A stretch of DNA of 64,000 nt from Megalobrama amblycephala (lineage: Eukaryota > Chordata > Actinopteri > Cypriniformes > Xenocyprididae). The notes under the pieces are model-generated. The model was not told the origin of the DNA. It searched no databases and saw only the letters and a list, made by a program, of their open reading frames with translations. Positions 48,056-60,085 of the stretch are shown here, piece by piece (the first letter of the stretch is position 1; each line of letters starts with the position of its first letter). Location of the stretch: positions 4,512,382 to 4,576,381 of the forward strand of contig NC_063066.1 in assembly GCF_018812025.1 (NCBI RefSeq). Reading direction: 5' to 3'. Both the position numbers and the translations under genes were made by a program.

Positions 48056-48802
48056 TGAACAGGATGAAGCTTGTGCATGGAGAGTGCATAGCTGAGATTG
48101 GAAGCTTGTCTTGCACTATCAGACAGAGCAAGTCTTCCAGAGAGATAAAGGGGTGCCAAGGCTGTTCACAGGTCCCAGGGAGAGGCTGCTTTTGGTGCAT
48201 GCCATGACCGTTAATCACAAACCACCTTAAACTGCCTCCGTGCTGCCCGCCAGCCACTGCCTCTGCTTACGACTGCTCTCTTGGGCGTTTATTTTACTCC
48301 TCTTTTTTTCACTTGTTTATTTTTATATCCATTCCTCTCTTTTTACGGGCTCTCATTCAGGAAGAAAACAGCACGGAGAAATACATGATTACAGTCATTA
48401 AGCTGCAAGAACACTTTCTCTAGAGGAACCCAACTCGCTGGATCACGGCTGCCCTGCGCCTCTCCAAAGAGCCCTCCTCATTTTTTTATTTTAAAAGTTC
48501 ACCTTTCTGGTATGGAACATATCGTTACATATTCTTCAAACTCAAGAACAAGTTCGAAGATTGACTGCATCCAAGGCAATGACTTCACGCGAGGTTCAGT
48601 CAAAGGGTCACGTTAAACGTGTCGGATTTACTCAGCTTAAATGTCAGTTTGTTTTATTATGACTTGTGCCGTAATCCTCCCGGCTTTCAGCCTCGAACCC
48701 TTTGATGGCTTTGACTGTAAAGACAACACGGAAGAGGAAGGGCACTTGGGAGTTAAAGGAAGGATTAACCATAAGAGCGAGAGATACAGAGTGACATCTT
48801 AC

Positions 48803-48874
48803 AGCACGCGTAGGTTCTTGAGGCCAGTGAAGTCCACTTTGGTGATCCGGGTGATGTTATTCCTGTCCAGATCC
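48803..48874 (-). CDS. slit3: slit3 coding exon 2: first leucine-rich repeat
   Basis: A 72-bp exon encoding one 24-residue leucine-rich repeat, reading [18 protein letters not shown] then KNLRVL. The acceptor (CTTTCCAG) ends at 48875 and the donor GTAAGA lies at 48802-48797. The exon begins with the third base of a Leu codon (CT|G) and ends with the first two bases of another, so it is a symmetric phase-2 LRR cassette, as in other Slit genes. The [11 protein letters not shown] stretch matches vertebrate Slit3; Slit1 and Slit2 have LNGN at the same place. Because it is a multiple of three and symmetric, skipping it would keep frame and remove exactly one repeat. Confidence 0.95.
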
Positions 48875-50279
48875 CTGGAAAGAAAAGGGAGAGGGGATGG
48901 AGAAAGAAGTTAAAAGCTTTTCATTTCACTTATGCTTTCAAACATGATTTTTCAAGTCTTCGAGTCTGTAAACAGAGAATTTAAATGCAGAGGCTCCCTG
49001 GCAGTGCCTCGACGGCCCCGACTCGCACCAGATGCCCGCGGGGCATCGCTGTTCAAAGCTGGCGTCTGCCAGGGAGAATTACTGCCATGCTGCAGGTTAC
49101 CGAGTCTGAGAGGCCGACTTCAGCTCTGCCACTCTCACATTCACTGCGCTGGAGGCGACTCGCTTTCAACATGCAGCTATTGAACTGCCTCGACTCTAAA
49201 CGTTCACATACACACACGTCTCAGGGTCACGTCAGCGTACACCTGCCCTGTTTTGTCTATACAATGACTGTATACAATGCAATCTCCTTTTTCTTTTCCA
49301 TACAAAAAAAAGGCTCATATTTTGTCCTGTATGTAAGCAAAGATGTGTGTAGAAGAAACTGCTTGAGAGAGACGGATTGCATGGAAACATTTTTGTTTGG
49401 AAAACGTCTCTTCTTGCAACTGAGTGAATTATATATATTACCAAACTAAGTATTTTTCCACTCTAAGCAATATCTTATCCTTTTCCCAGACTGTTATTTT
49501 ATCAGTTGTTTTAAGCGTGTCTAAAACTGTATACATTCACTGAAATGAGTATACAGGCCTATGGATACGAACGTACTTCCTCTGTGGGCGCTGTTTACTG
49601 GAGCTCCGCCACACTGAAAAGATTAACGTTGAGAAATATACAGTGACATATAATGACACACGCATACACTTACACACTGACGTGGGGCCGTCTCAGTGTG
49701 TTTCTCATAATATACATAAACATTTATAAATCTGATTTAAAGCCATATTGGATTTCAAAAGATTTCCGCAGAACCACAAAACGCACATCAAGCAGACTAA
49801 TATGAGCCATAAAGGGAAACATATTACAGGGGACAGGCCATTTACAGACCCCGGATTCCATAACATGATCCTCTTTTAGATGGCGGCAGCATTTTTGGGA
49901 ATCAAATGTGTGTAGGAAAAAGCTGTCTAGGTAGGCAGCACACTCGGTTTAGAGACACAGCCCTCATCTGCTTTGAAATCCGAACGTGACATGATTTTTT
50001 CACACCCACTTTTCAGCATAAAGATAAAGAAATGTGAATTATCTAAATAATAATAAAAAATAAATAAATATATTCCTATATGGCCTAGAATTTTCTGAAC
50101 AACTGCTAATTAAGCATGTTACGAGTTTGAGAGTTCCCAGCATGAATGCATTATGTAATTACTTAGTTATAAGATTATTGCTGTATTGTTTGCTGACTTT
50201 ATGTATCCTGGCGTGTTTTGCTGTGTAGTAAAGAGCTCATTTCATTTAACAGGGTTGAAGTTTTTGAGGTAGATTAGTA

Positions 50280-50760
50280 TGATTTTTTTCTTAAAGAAAT
50301 TATTTATTCAGCAAGGACATTGAGCAAACATCACAGTAAATACATTTATATTGTTTCATATGTTTTTTTTTTTTTTTTCAAAAAAAGTGATGTTTTTTTT
50401 TTATTTTTTATACATCAAAGAATCCTGAAAAAACATATATCAGAGTTTCCACAAAAAAATTAAGCAGCAGAACTGTTTTCAACATTGAGAACAATAAGAA
50501 ATGTTTCTTAAGCATCAAATCAGCATATTAGAATGATTTCTGAAGGATCATGTGACACTGAAAACTGGAGTAATGATGCTGAAAATTCGGCTTTGCATCA
50601 GAGGAATAAATTACATTTTACAATATATTCAACTGGAAAACTATTATTTTGAATTGTAATAATATTTCACAATTTTTACTGTATTTTTCATTAAATAAAT
50701 GCAGCCTTGGTGAGCAGAAGAGACTTTCAAAAACATTTTAGAATCTTGCCGAATGATAGT
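50280..50760 (+). repeat. Copy of the GATTTCTGAAGGATCATGTG repeat
   Basis: Ordered blocks as in 31025-31425: AATCCTGAAAAAACATAT, GATTTCTGAAGGATCATGTG, ATGCTGAAAATTCGGCTT and AATAAATGCAGCCTTGGTGA. The ends are decayed. Confidence 0.78.
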
Positions 50761-51009
50761 GTATGTGATTTAAGTGTTGAGGTCTATTTGCATGTGAAGT
50801 TATTGTATAAAAAGACTTATTTGCAAATATTTAATGAGTTGCTCAATGCTCTAGTTAGTGCGGTTAACAGCCTTTATGAAGCTTGGACATTTTAGTTTCC
50901 ATTCCTTTTAATTGAATAAAAATGATCTTTACATTATTCAAAGAGTTCAAAATCTTAATGCATCATGTTTCCTTGATTTTTTTAACTTCTCAATAATTCT
51001 ACACACAAC

Positions 51010-51185
51010 GTTATCACAAAATCCCACTCTCCCAGTCTCTCCACGTCACTCTCTTTCCGTTTTCACATGTCCTAATCTCTCGTCTGTAGTTTTCTCATCT
51101 CGTATCCTCTCACCTGCTTGCAATGTAATCCCTCTAATAACATTTCCTCCTCTCTCTATCCTTCTCTTCAATCCTCACCGTGTCA
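51010..51185 (+). repeat. Pyrimidine-rich tract
   Basis: C/T-rich sequence over about 170 bp (CTCCCAGTCTCTCC, TTTCCTCCTCTCTCTATCC). Low complexity, not tandem. Confidence 0.7.
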
Positions 51186-52701
51186 GTTTTTTTTACAGTA
51201 TGTGTTAACAGCCTGGGGAACTAACTAAGTCCTACTTCCTCCAGAAACTCAATCAAACCTCCGGTCACACTGACAAGGTGGAGTTCACAGATATGCCAGC
51301 CCCCTACTGGCTTTTGTTTGTTTTAATTTGTTGAGGGGACAAGGTGCCCATTCAAACGGCAGGTGTTCTGCGCTAACAATGCGCCCCCTCGGGGTCCACC
51401 CCACCCACGTACGCCGTTAGACCACTCAACCCGTCTCGTCCGGGTCATAAGCCGGCAGACCACTCAGTGCTTTTCAGAACGACACCGGACAAAGAGAGGA
51501 ATCTTTGCGATTTCGTCTGGAGGTTATTTTGACTGCGTCGTGCTGCAATTGCAACACGCCAGGAGACCAAGGTACACCAAGACCTCAAAGCCGTGAGAGA
51601 AAAATAGCATGAAAACAAAAGAGTTGTTTTTTTTTTTCTGTTCCCATACGATACCATGCCTCTCAATGCGTATCCTGTCGTAATCTTCTGCTATTTTCCT
51701 CAAAAGCTGATAGGTATGCTCCATTTCCTCTTGAAAGCTTCCCATCGCCGTTTGGAATCTTAAATGAGTTCTTCCTTTTGGACCTCTGGTTTGGACGCCT
51801 TAGATGGCTGTTTTTCATTTACTTGAATCCCACTTAACAATACTAACACATTAATATTCTCCTCATAAGATGCACAAGTTATTATCAGAACAGACAGACG
51901 ATACAACAACGAGAACAAATTATGTTTCTCATGTCTATTGATTAATTACAACTAAACGCCTCTGAGATAAGCACAGATAAAGCATTACACTTGTCCCGTG
52001 CATTTGAATTAACAAGTTCGCCATCATAACTGTCAACGGAAGAACATTGTAATTTCTGCCACCTATTATCTCTTCATTAAATGACTGTATTAATTAACAT
52101 TTCTCCTTCACTGAGGTAATTCACAAAGGCATCCATGTGCCACTGAAAATTATAAAGCAGATGCTAAAGGCTAGACACAGATAGGGATATTGTAATAACT
52201 TTCATGTAATTATTTAGTGCATTTCAAACGAATAGATGCCTCATTGCCTCCTCCTCACTCTCCCATAACAGAGCCCTTTCCTTTTCCCAGTTTCTCTGGA
52301 AGTTCTTCGGCGATACGCTTATTCGTTTGCACTTGTGCGAGATCAAATGGGTGGGGGGTTTATTACCGCTCTTTCATCTCCCATGAGCCATGCAGTCAGC
52401 AGCCATGTGGCTACCACACATCTCCACTGGACACATGCAGACCTATCCCAGAAATCCTGAGCTGTACCTCCTGAGATATTACTACCACCTCAAATGCTCT
52501 TAACAATTCCATATTCCTCGAAATCATCACAGGGTTCCATATACAACTTTTTTCTTTTTTTTTTTATTGGCAAACTGCATGTTAGTAACCAAAACCACAA
52601 AAATGGCATCTCTTATTCTTGATTGCCATGGCTAGTGATAATTGTTTATTGTCTTTAATAAATGGCATTTTTGATTTAAAAAAATAAAAAAATAATCTGG
52701 T

Positions 52702-52957
52702 TTAAAGGCCCACTGAAGTGTCTTGGAACACGCAACATTATTTAATGTGTTGATGTAATTTCCACTGAAACAAGACGACAGGGCGGGACTTATCGAACAG
52801 CTCCTCCCCCTTTTTTTTTAAATAGCCAATAGCATTTTGTTTATATCACAGCTCAGCCAGAGTCATTGAGCTCGTTAAAGCCACAGTTTCGTCCTCATCT
52901 CTTAAGTGTTTCTCCTTCTAATCTCCTCCATATCGCTTTAAAATTCTGTGCTATATA

Positions 52958-53048
<91 letters not shown>

Positions 53049-53560
53049 TTCACGTCTCACAAATATGATCCGCTCTGCGTTGAGGTGGTTCACATGACAC
53101 TAAAGTGAACCCAGACTTCATTCGCCCCAATGGAAAGTATATTTACACTGTCTGAATCGTTCCCTATCCCCTATATAGTGCACTATGTGCCATTCACCAT
53201 GTAGAAAATAGTAAATGTGTGAACAAGTGACCGATTTCCACCGTAGCTTCAGCATCTGTTTATAATGTAGGGGGCGGGATGCTTTAGATTCTAGAGAGCA
53301 TTTGATTGGTCAGAAAATCTGAATCTGAGATGCTGAAGTGCAGAGTGATGTCATCAAAATCATTGATCCATATTGGCAGAAGTGAGACTTTTGAACGCTT
53401 ATATCTTCTAAATGCAATTTTTGTCATAATTTTGGAGCACACTAGATTATAGATAGCAGTAAGCCTAATATATTCATACTAAAAGCTTTAACTGTTTGGA
53501 CAAGTTGGATTTTAGGGTTGGACTGGCATTGCATTGGGATAATTTCAGTGAAAATGAAGC
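52702..53560. mobile_element. TTAA-type element, AGGCCCACTGAAGTG end, with TA microsatellite
   Basis: TTAA (52702-52705) then AGGCCCACTGAAGTGTCTTG, the start of a family common in cyprinids. The interior has CCCTATATAGTGCACTATGT and GGGGGCGGGATGC. The right boundary is uncertain (around TTTCAGTGAAAATG, 53545-53558). Confidence 0.6.
52951..53040. repeat. (TA)n microsatellite, 90 bp
   Basis: The longest dinucleotide tract in the window, almost pure TA, followed by CACACACA. Confidence 0.97.
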
Positions 53561-54357
53561 CATCAGTGCATCTTTCAATTCCTCTTCATTGTTTATGAGC
53601 AATGTTGGCAGTTTCCATCTCAGGGAGAGTTTCATTTAGTAAATATTTTCATTACGGCCATGTCTGGATGCATTCTCCACTGAAGGACTCGCTTCACACT
53701 AAGCAGAGCAGACAAAAATGAATTAATTTCATTTTTCTTTTTTGAGCGTTTACCCCCTGGATGGTTTATTTTCAAACAGACATAGTTAATAGCACAGACG
53801 ACCTGGTGTTCTTGCACAGTATATGACTTCTTAAATTACTAGAGTAACGCTTGACTGAGAGGTGACAAGGGCAACTTCAACACTTCTGTGTGAAAGTCAA
53901 TATGACAGCCAGGCTACAAAAGGCTCATCAATAACACAAGTCCCCCATCTTTCCAAAGACGCCATTACCAGGAAGAGCAGTCAAAAATGAGATTCCTGAC
54001 GCATGTCCCCATATCAAACAAAACTCTCAGTGCCAGGCCACCATGGGTTTATTTATTTGGCTTTATTTGGCTCTATTTCCAGTAATTTTTTCTGCATGCA
54101 TTTCTCCAAAGAAGGTTGATGTTTTTCTTGTATCATAACTGATGTTAAGCAGGGGATGATTCACTTTGAAGTCATTACTAGTTAGCTACACTACAAGCCA
54201 CAAATGAAATATAGCAAACTACTCTGAATCTATTTAAGGAGACAATATCTTTTTGACACATAATCGATAATATATCTGGAAGCATTAAACAGCATTTAAA
54301 CATAAGCTAAATACAACCAATTAAACTAGAATACATGAATGAACAGCAGCATTTAAA

Positions 54358-55130
54358 GGGGACCTATTATGCACCTTTTCACAAGATGTAATATAAGTCT
54401 CTGGTGTCTCCAGAATGTGTCTGTGAAGTTTCAGCTCAAAATCCCCCACAGATCATTTATTATAGCTTGTCAAATTTGCCCCTATTTGGGTATGAGCAAA
54501 AACACGCTGTTTTTGTGTGTGTCCCTTTAAATGCAAATGAGCTGCTGCTCCCGCCCCCTTTCCAGAAGAGGGCGGAGCTTTAACAGCTCAACAACAACAA
54601 AGCTGGAGAATCTCATGCAGACAAAATGAGGACAGTGTTCAGCCTTACATTGTTCAAACCGGAGTCGACACTGATGGAGAGACTCAGGAAGAAGTTACAA
54701 CTTTTAGGACGTTTCTGAATGGTTAGTGGATAAATTTATGTAGTTGCTGTGGAGTTGATTCAACTCATCGACTTGCAGCTGCTCATCTGTGCAGCCAATG
54801 ACAGAACAGTTAGCATGCTTTGCTCAAACTTTTGCCATGGCGTTAGAACTGGTACACCGTTTTTGCTTGCGAAAACAAAATGGCAGCACCATGGGTGGAA
54901 ACGTGCAGATTAAGGGCTGGTAATATTATAATAAGATCCCCTTCCTATGTCACTACGGGAGTAAAATCTGAGCAGCTCGTTTTGTTCACATGCTTGCAGA
55001 GAAAGGCTTGCCAAAACACAGTTACTGGGTTGTCCTTTTCCATGTTTTCTGGGTTGGTTGATGCACCGGGGACCTGATTATAGCACTTAAACATGGAAAA
55101 AAAAAAAATCTGATTTTCATGATATGTCCC
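54358..55130. mobile_element. TTAA-flanked element, AGGGGACCTATTATG ends
   Basis: The left end AGGGGACCTATTATGC and the right end CATGATATGTCCCCT form imperfect inverted repeats, each bounded by TTAA. About 780 bp. It has an internal deletion relative to the copy at 2620-3445. The interior GAGCTGCTGCTCCCGCCCCC is conserved between copies. Ends are good to within a few bases. Confidence 0.85.
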
Positions 55131-55139
55131 CTTTAATTA

Positions 55140-57865
55140 AATACTGCATGGAGCAAACTGGGGGACTCAAATAAATCACTGAATATTTTTTAAAACATTT
55201 ACATGATCCATCTGAACAGAATGATTCACTAAAAGAATCAAGCATCCCAATAAATATAAGAAAGCAAACAGTTTAAAAGAGCACATTTGATTACTGCTTT
55301 TATTACTCATTTTGCATGGCTGAAAAACAGATGTACTGTAGCGTTTTGTCACACTACATCACTATTTGTCTGAGCTTGTTACTACAAAAGTTGTCGCACT
55401 TCTGAAAATTCAGTTAACGGCATAACTACTTTTACTCCCCGACACTTCATTAGAGTCCCATCCGCTTTCTTTCTGCGTACCAAAAGCCTAGTAAAATCCT
55501 GATCAAATCATTTAGAAATCCTGGTTTGATTCTTTTGTTTACCGGTTGCTAGCTGCAACCCAGTGTTTGCGTCCGTGATACTTACATCACAGTAACGAAA
55601 TCATAAAACCACACACAGTTTTATTCATATTTGTTAGCTTAGGATAAACACTGTCACTTCTAGCTACACTAAGCTATAACTAACAAGATGTGCTGATGAG
55701 AATAACGAAGCCCTTGGTGTGTTGCTTTGGAGACAAAGCCCACAAAACAAGAGCCCTCGTAAACCTGAAATGGCCCGGAGGCGTGCACATTATCAAATCC
55801 AGCCTTCCATGACACAAGCTTGGAAGATTCACAGACTTCTGGGTAACTGACATTCGGAGTGACCTCTTCGAGACGTTTGTGACAAGAGGTCTGCTGGCTC
55901 TCCCAGACTCACAGACGCAGCTTTGATGCACTGCCTGAAATGAGGCACATTAAATATTTTCCGTACACGAAAACATGAAGGTTGGGTGGCGAATTGTTCC
56001 CCGAAGTCTTTGCCCACGATCCGTGCCAGCAGCTGTCTGGCAGGCTGCAGTGTGTGAACGAACGCTCGCTGAGCGAGAGACTTCACATATGCTCCTCATA
56101 TGCCCACTGAGGTCAGCAGGGCACCGGAGACCACAAACCCACCTCCTGACTCGCTCCAACACCAACACAACAAACACACACACACTATCCCGCTGACTGA
56201 CTCTCTGCCATAATAAAAAGCTGACATGCAGCATAAGCAAGTGCTGATAAGCGATCTAGGGCGGAGCTACCAGTTGGGAAAGCAGGAGTTGGCGGTTTCA
56301 CACCGAAACTTCATTAAGACGGTGTGATGAGAGGAAGGGAACGCTGCCATTCTCTCTCCTGATCCAGCAGACCAAACACGCTACGGCAGCCACAAAGTGC
56401 CACATTGTTCCTGAAGTGTTAACTGCGAGAGGGCCTAAGCGCTGCGAAGACTCCGGCGGAGGGAATTTGCTATTAAACGCTACAAAGTGTGTGCGTAACT
56501 GCTGCAAATTAGAGCGTGAGAGATGAAAGAGCCAGAGCGTGAGTGAATGAAAGGGGATATTACAGTTGCGACAGGAGCTACTAATGAGCGCAAAATCATA
56601 CGAGCTGTCAAAGAAAGAAAAGCCTTTCAAATAACTGCGCATTTATTAGAGGGAAATGTGCCTGAACTCTGGAATTGTGGGTAACTAGGCTTTGCTTAGG
56701 GCAGAGGTGCAGTCATTACAGTTAAATCAACACTCCAGGGTGCTCTGGGAAACCCAGTGGCGGAGACATGGAGACGTCCTGAAAACTGCTGTTACAGATA
56801 TAGCTTGGTGCATGTTTTGGATGATTTGCCTGGTTTTCAATTAATACAATTATGCTATGAGAACATGCAAAGTCATTAAACAAATACGTTGCACACCACA
56901 CCTGCTCTAGTTTCAACAAGACTCAACCTGACGTGGTATATTTTAAAAACAAATCCAATATTCTGCAGGTCATGACCCTTATTTATTTTCCTCTCCACAT
57001 GAAAAATTCCACTGAAAAGCCCTTTTGAGGTTAAAGGTTGGAAGGTTCAACCAGACCTCTGGCCATTGAACAGACTGGATGCCTTTCCTATCAAATCCAG
57101 AAGAAAAGAAAAAAAAAGTTATATTATAACAGATGGTTCTGATATTTAAAGAACCGTCATGGCTTATCAGGACAGAAGTGCCGCAGGTGGAAACAGGGAA
57201 ATTAAAGATATGTTCGCAGTCAAATTCAGCAGTGGTTAGAAGTAATCTAAACACATAAGAGAGTCGGTCTTCAGCTGCAGTGCGCCCCTCAACGGACTTG
57301 TGGTTCCCCAACTTCCCCAACTAATACAGCCAAGATACATACACACACTCACACCATATGGCCATTAATCATGTTAATGTTTGTGTAAACTCATTATACC
57401 GGATGAAAGAATCAGCTGCAATGCTGTTCAACATTCAGATGTGGACACGTATGAAGAGCAGTTAATATCTCAACGCTCATTTACAACAATCTGAATCTAA
57501 TCAATGAAATGTGATTTTACTCGACTCCAACCACCAACACTGAACTCATGCATTTGACAATTTATAAGATGTATTGAATTACTGCAAAATTAAACAAAAC
57601 AGTACTTAAAATTGATGTATATCCTCTACAGAAAAACATGACACCAAGATAAAATAAATATTTCTACAAATTTTGACCCCTGCTTTGGATCTATATTTGA
57701 CTCTAAGAACTAAACCGACCTTCTGTAACTATTGAAATAACAGGATACCAACTGTCTGATCAACTGAGTAAAAAAGTATTTTGTTTTATCAACGTCACAT
57801 TTCTTAATAAGAAAAATTAATTTTACAATCGTGCCCGTATTACATTTAATCCTATTAGTAACATC
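55140..57865. other. slit3: Unique DNA of slit3 intron 1
   Basis: About 2.7 kb with no repeat recognised. A GC-richer part at 55700-56480 has open frames on both strands (55680-55931, 55829-56086, 55950-56240 and 56298-56642 minus; 55975-56196 plus), none with a domain. Confidence 0.45.
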
Positions 57866-57867
57866 AA

Positions 57868-57972
57868 ACCTCCAGTGTTAAATGAACACTGTTAGTGTTA
57901 AATTAACATTGCCGGCGGTGTTATATAGTCCAGTGTGGACTGACACTGGAAGTGTTAATTTAACACTGGATG
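57868..57972. repeat. Short palindromic AGTGTTAAATTAACACT fragment
   Basis: CCAGTGTTAAATGAACACTG at the left faces AGTGTTAATTTAACACTGG at the right around a centre near 57920. Probably a small MITE. Confidence 0.6.
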
Positions 57973-58736
57973 TTTTGCTGTTACTTAAGAATCTGTGAGT
58001 CACTGACGTGTTTGAGTTGTCAAGTATAAATACAGTTCAGACTGTCTTGATTTCATGTGAACATTTTTTACATGGCTGGTGTAACAAGTCACATGACCAG
58101 AGCTTTTTGTCCATCTGAGAGATGATAAAGGGCCTATTATTTATTAATTATTTGATTGCATTTCAAAGTATAATTGCAAGTAAATTTAGCATTCTATTTT
58201 CTGCAGTTGCATTAAAAAAAATCCTTGCAACTGAGAAAAATTGTTGCAGAAACAATTTCACTCAGAAATTGCTAGTAAATTTCACAATTAATTACAAAAC
58301 ACAAATTTTGAAGTGAAAGACTGAAATAGTATTTTCTTGTGAAATGTATACTACAATAATCTTTGTTTTATTTACAACTTAATGTTTTTTGCAGTGCACT
58401 GGTTACAACTGTGATCAGGTGGGGAAAAAAATCTTGAAACATATTAGTAAAAGACATGCAGTTTGTTTCACTGGTTTCCAGGGGGTAAGAATAGGTATAA
58501 TTATAGCTGCAAAACAACTTGCAATTATTATTTTTGCTTGCTAATTAATGTTTAATCATAGTACCATTCAATATGTGTAAAACTAACACGGTTACAAGTC
58601 AATAGCTATTAAAAAAAATGCATCTCCCGCTCACAGAACATGAAAGCGCGACGTTGTCACTTGTCTGTGAGGAGAGATACGCGCCGCTGTCATTATATTA
58701 TCCGTGTTCAAATAACGCGATAATGTGCGTACTTAC

Positions 58737-58906
58737 AGCCTCTCGGCGTTCCTCGGGATTCCCCTGGGCACCGTCCTGAAGCCTTGACCCTGACAATCCA
58801 CATGAGAGCCCGAACAACTGCACTTATGCGGGCATCCATTCACAGCACAGCACAGCAGCCCGCACAGCACAGCCACTGTCCCCCAATACTTCACCCACCG
58901 CATCAT
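58737..58906 (-). CDS. slit3: slit3 first coding exon: signal peptide and start of LRRNT
   Basis: This exon encodes the N-terminus of Slit3, a large secreted leucine-rich-repeat ligand for Robo receptors in axon guidance, cell migration and vascular development. Seen: ATGATG at 58906-58901 opens 56 codons plus two bases. Residues 1-24 have basic residues then a hydrophobic run ([12 protein letters not shown]), a typical signal peptide, with cleavage probably near NG/CP. Four cysteines follow with CxxxCxCx6C spacing (residues 25, 29, 31, 38), the LRRNT cap, then [12 protein letters not shown], the Slit cap-to-first-LRR signature. The exon ends in a GTAAGT donor (58736-58731) after 'CT', which completes a Leu codon with the G of the next exon. 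An in-frame TGA lies upstream, so the ATG pair is the likely start. The second ATG has the better -3 base (A). Family call is by recalled similarity to vertebrate Slits; Slit3 fits better than Slit1 or Slit2, mainly from exons 2-4. Confidence 0.93.
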
Positions 58907-59420
58907 ATATCCTCTGAGGCTGAAGCAGCCTAATAACAATAGAAAAAAAAACGCAAAAAACAATGAAACTAATCAAATAAACTAATGCGTAGGCTATGTG
59001 AAAAAAAAAATGTATCCGCGTCTTGTCCAGAGCCAATTAAGTCCCGCGCGCAAAATAAAAAACTGCAAGGAGAACGAGGGAAAACTTAACGATTACCTAC
59101 AATACCGTAAAATAGTTCCAACTTTAAAAACTTCTCGAAATACATCAGAAAAAGCGTTCCTCATTCAAACGCAAAGTTGCATCTGTCTCTCCACACCATT
59201 GAAACACACAGATGCGCATCAAAAGTTAGAAAAGCACATCGCTGACTAGAAAAAGCCCATAAAAAAGGTTGAAAAATCATTCAGAATGTCCAAAGTGATT
59301 CCTTCTCATTCTTCACCAATTCCGCTTTATTAGGTCCAGCATGCAAATCCTCATTGATAGTGATTGAGGAACTTCAGCGGAGCTCGTACCTATTTGATTT
59401 CCAGCCCCCAAACTCTGCGC
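58907..59420 (-). promoter_or_regulatory. slit3: slit3 5' UTR and probable proximal promoter
   Basis: The 5' UTR must start at or upstream of 58907 on the minus strand, but no transcription start can be fixed. Seen: a T-rich tract followed by TTATTAG (AG at 58931-58930) only 23 bases before the first ATG, which would serve as a 3' splice site. Further upstream lie an octamer-type ATGCAAAT (59341-59348, plus strand), a TGATTGA (59361-59367) inside an imperfect dyad, and an AT-rich TAATAAAG (minus strand, near 59330) that might act as a weak TATA-like box. No strong GC box cluster is visible. The boundary at 59420 is arbitrary. Confidence 0.4.
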
Positions 59421-60083
59421 TCCACACTCCTACTGGCTAATCTACGTGATGTCATTCAGGGATATTTGGGGTCTCGACTCGAGAAGTTGTTGGGACTGCT
59501 TCAAATAACACCAAATGCTCGTGGTGTTAGGGAAGAACACAAAGTTATGAATTAGTAACCGCAGCTGGCACTCTTTTCAGCTACACTTTGAAATGACAAA
59601 GCTAGAAATCTTCATAAAACAAGACATGGAAACAAGACTCATGCGATTTGATATTGCCTATATAAGGCTGTTCACCACCAGGGAAGGTTTAAGGTGAGTT
59701 ACTGGACAGTGATTAGTGAAGTGATTATTAAATATAAACAAAATGATAATGAATTAATAAATCAATAAACAGCTGTTTTAAAATGAGAAAATTACTTATA
59801 ATTGCACTGTATTCAACTATACCATGCATGCACTGATTCAGAGATTTAGATGTTACAGAAATATCCTCAACATGTTATCTATTTTTGTACAGATAATTCG
59901 AGTCCTGTCTCTTGAGATAGTTTTACATGACTTTTTTCCCTCATGATTTTTGGTGCCCATTTTGCAGTCCTAGTGCCCCCATCTGGTGAGAAACTTCATC
60001 TAACTAAATCTAAATTCATTCCTCACTATGAGAAGCCACTGGTTTTACCATATTGAGAAGTTTAATTTGGCTCAAATATGGTT
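59421..60083. other. Upstream flank of slit3
   Basis: AT-rich with no recognisable gene, repeat or strong promoter element beyond those given for the proximal region. Confidence 0.4.
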
Positions 60084-60085
60084 TA

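Larger units (their letters stand above)
44477..48802 (-). other. slit3: slit3 intron 2 (4.33 kb)
   Basis: GTAAGA donor at 48802-48797 and CCCCACAG acceptor ending at 44477. Most of 44500-46250 is unique. An interspersed repeat with 'GTTTACACCTGTATTTAACG' starts near 46265 and is interrupted by the minisatellite-bearing TIR element at 46467-47649. A degraded fragment (about 47905-48055) resembles the TAGTCGACTAAAAC-type repeat at the start of the window. Confidence 0.9.
48875..58736 (-). other. slit3: slit3 intron 1 (9.86 kb)
   Basis: GTAAGT donor at 58736-58731 and TTTCCAG acceptor ending at 48875. It holds a copy of the 'GATTTCTGAAGGATCATGTG' repeat (50280-50760), a pyrimidine-rich tract (51010-51185), a CpG-rich unique block (51360-51560), a TTAA-type element with a long TA microsatellite (52702-53560), a complete TTAA-flanked element (54354-55134), and a short GTGTTAA-rich inverted fragment (57868-57972). 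The stretches 48875-50280, 51560-52690, 53580-54345 and 55140-57865 look like unique intronic DNA with no recognisable exon. Confidence 0.9.

Noticed and set aside
48985..49449. 154-aa plus-strand ORF next to slit3 exon 2
   Set aside because: Antisense to slit3 intron 1, with no domain and an overlapping open frame; probably chance.
58824..59036. Minus ORF overlapping the slit3 first exon
   Set aside because: It is the alternative frame of the signal-peptide exon; the Slit cap motif is in the other frame.
59320..59340. TATA box for slit3
   Set aside because: TAATAAAG is a poor match and such motifs are common in this AT-rich sequence; there is no supporting initiator.
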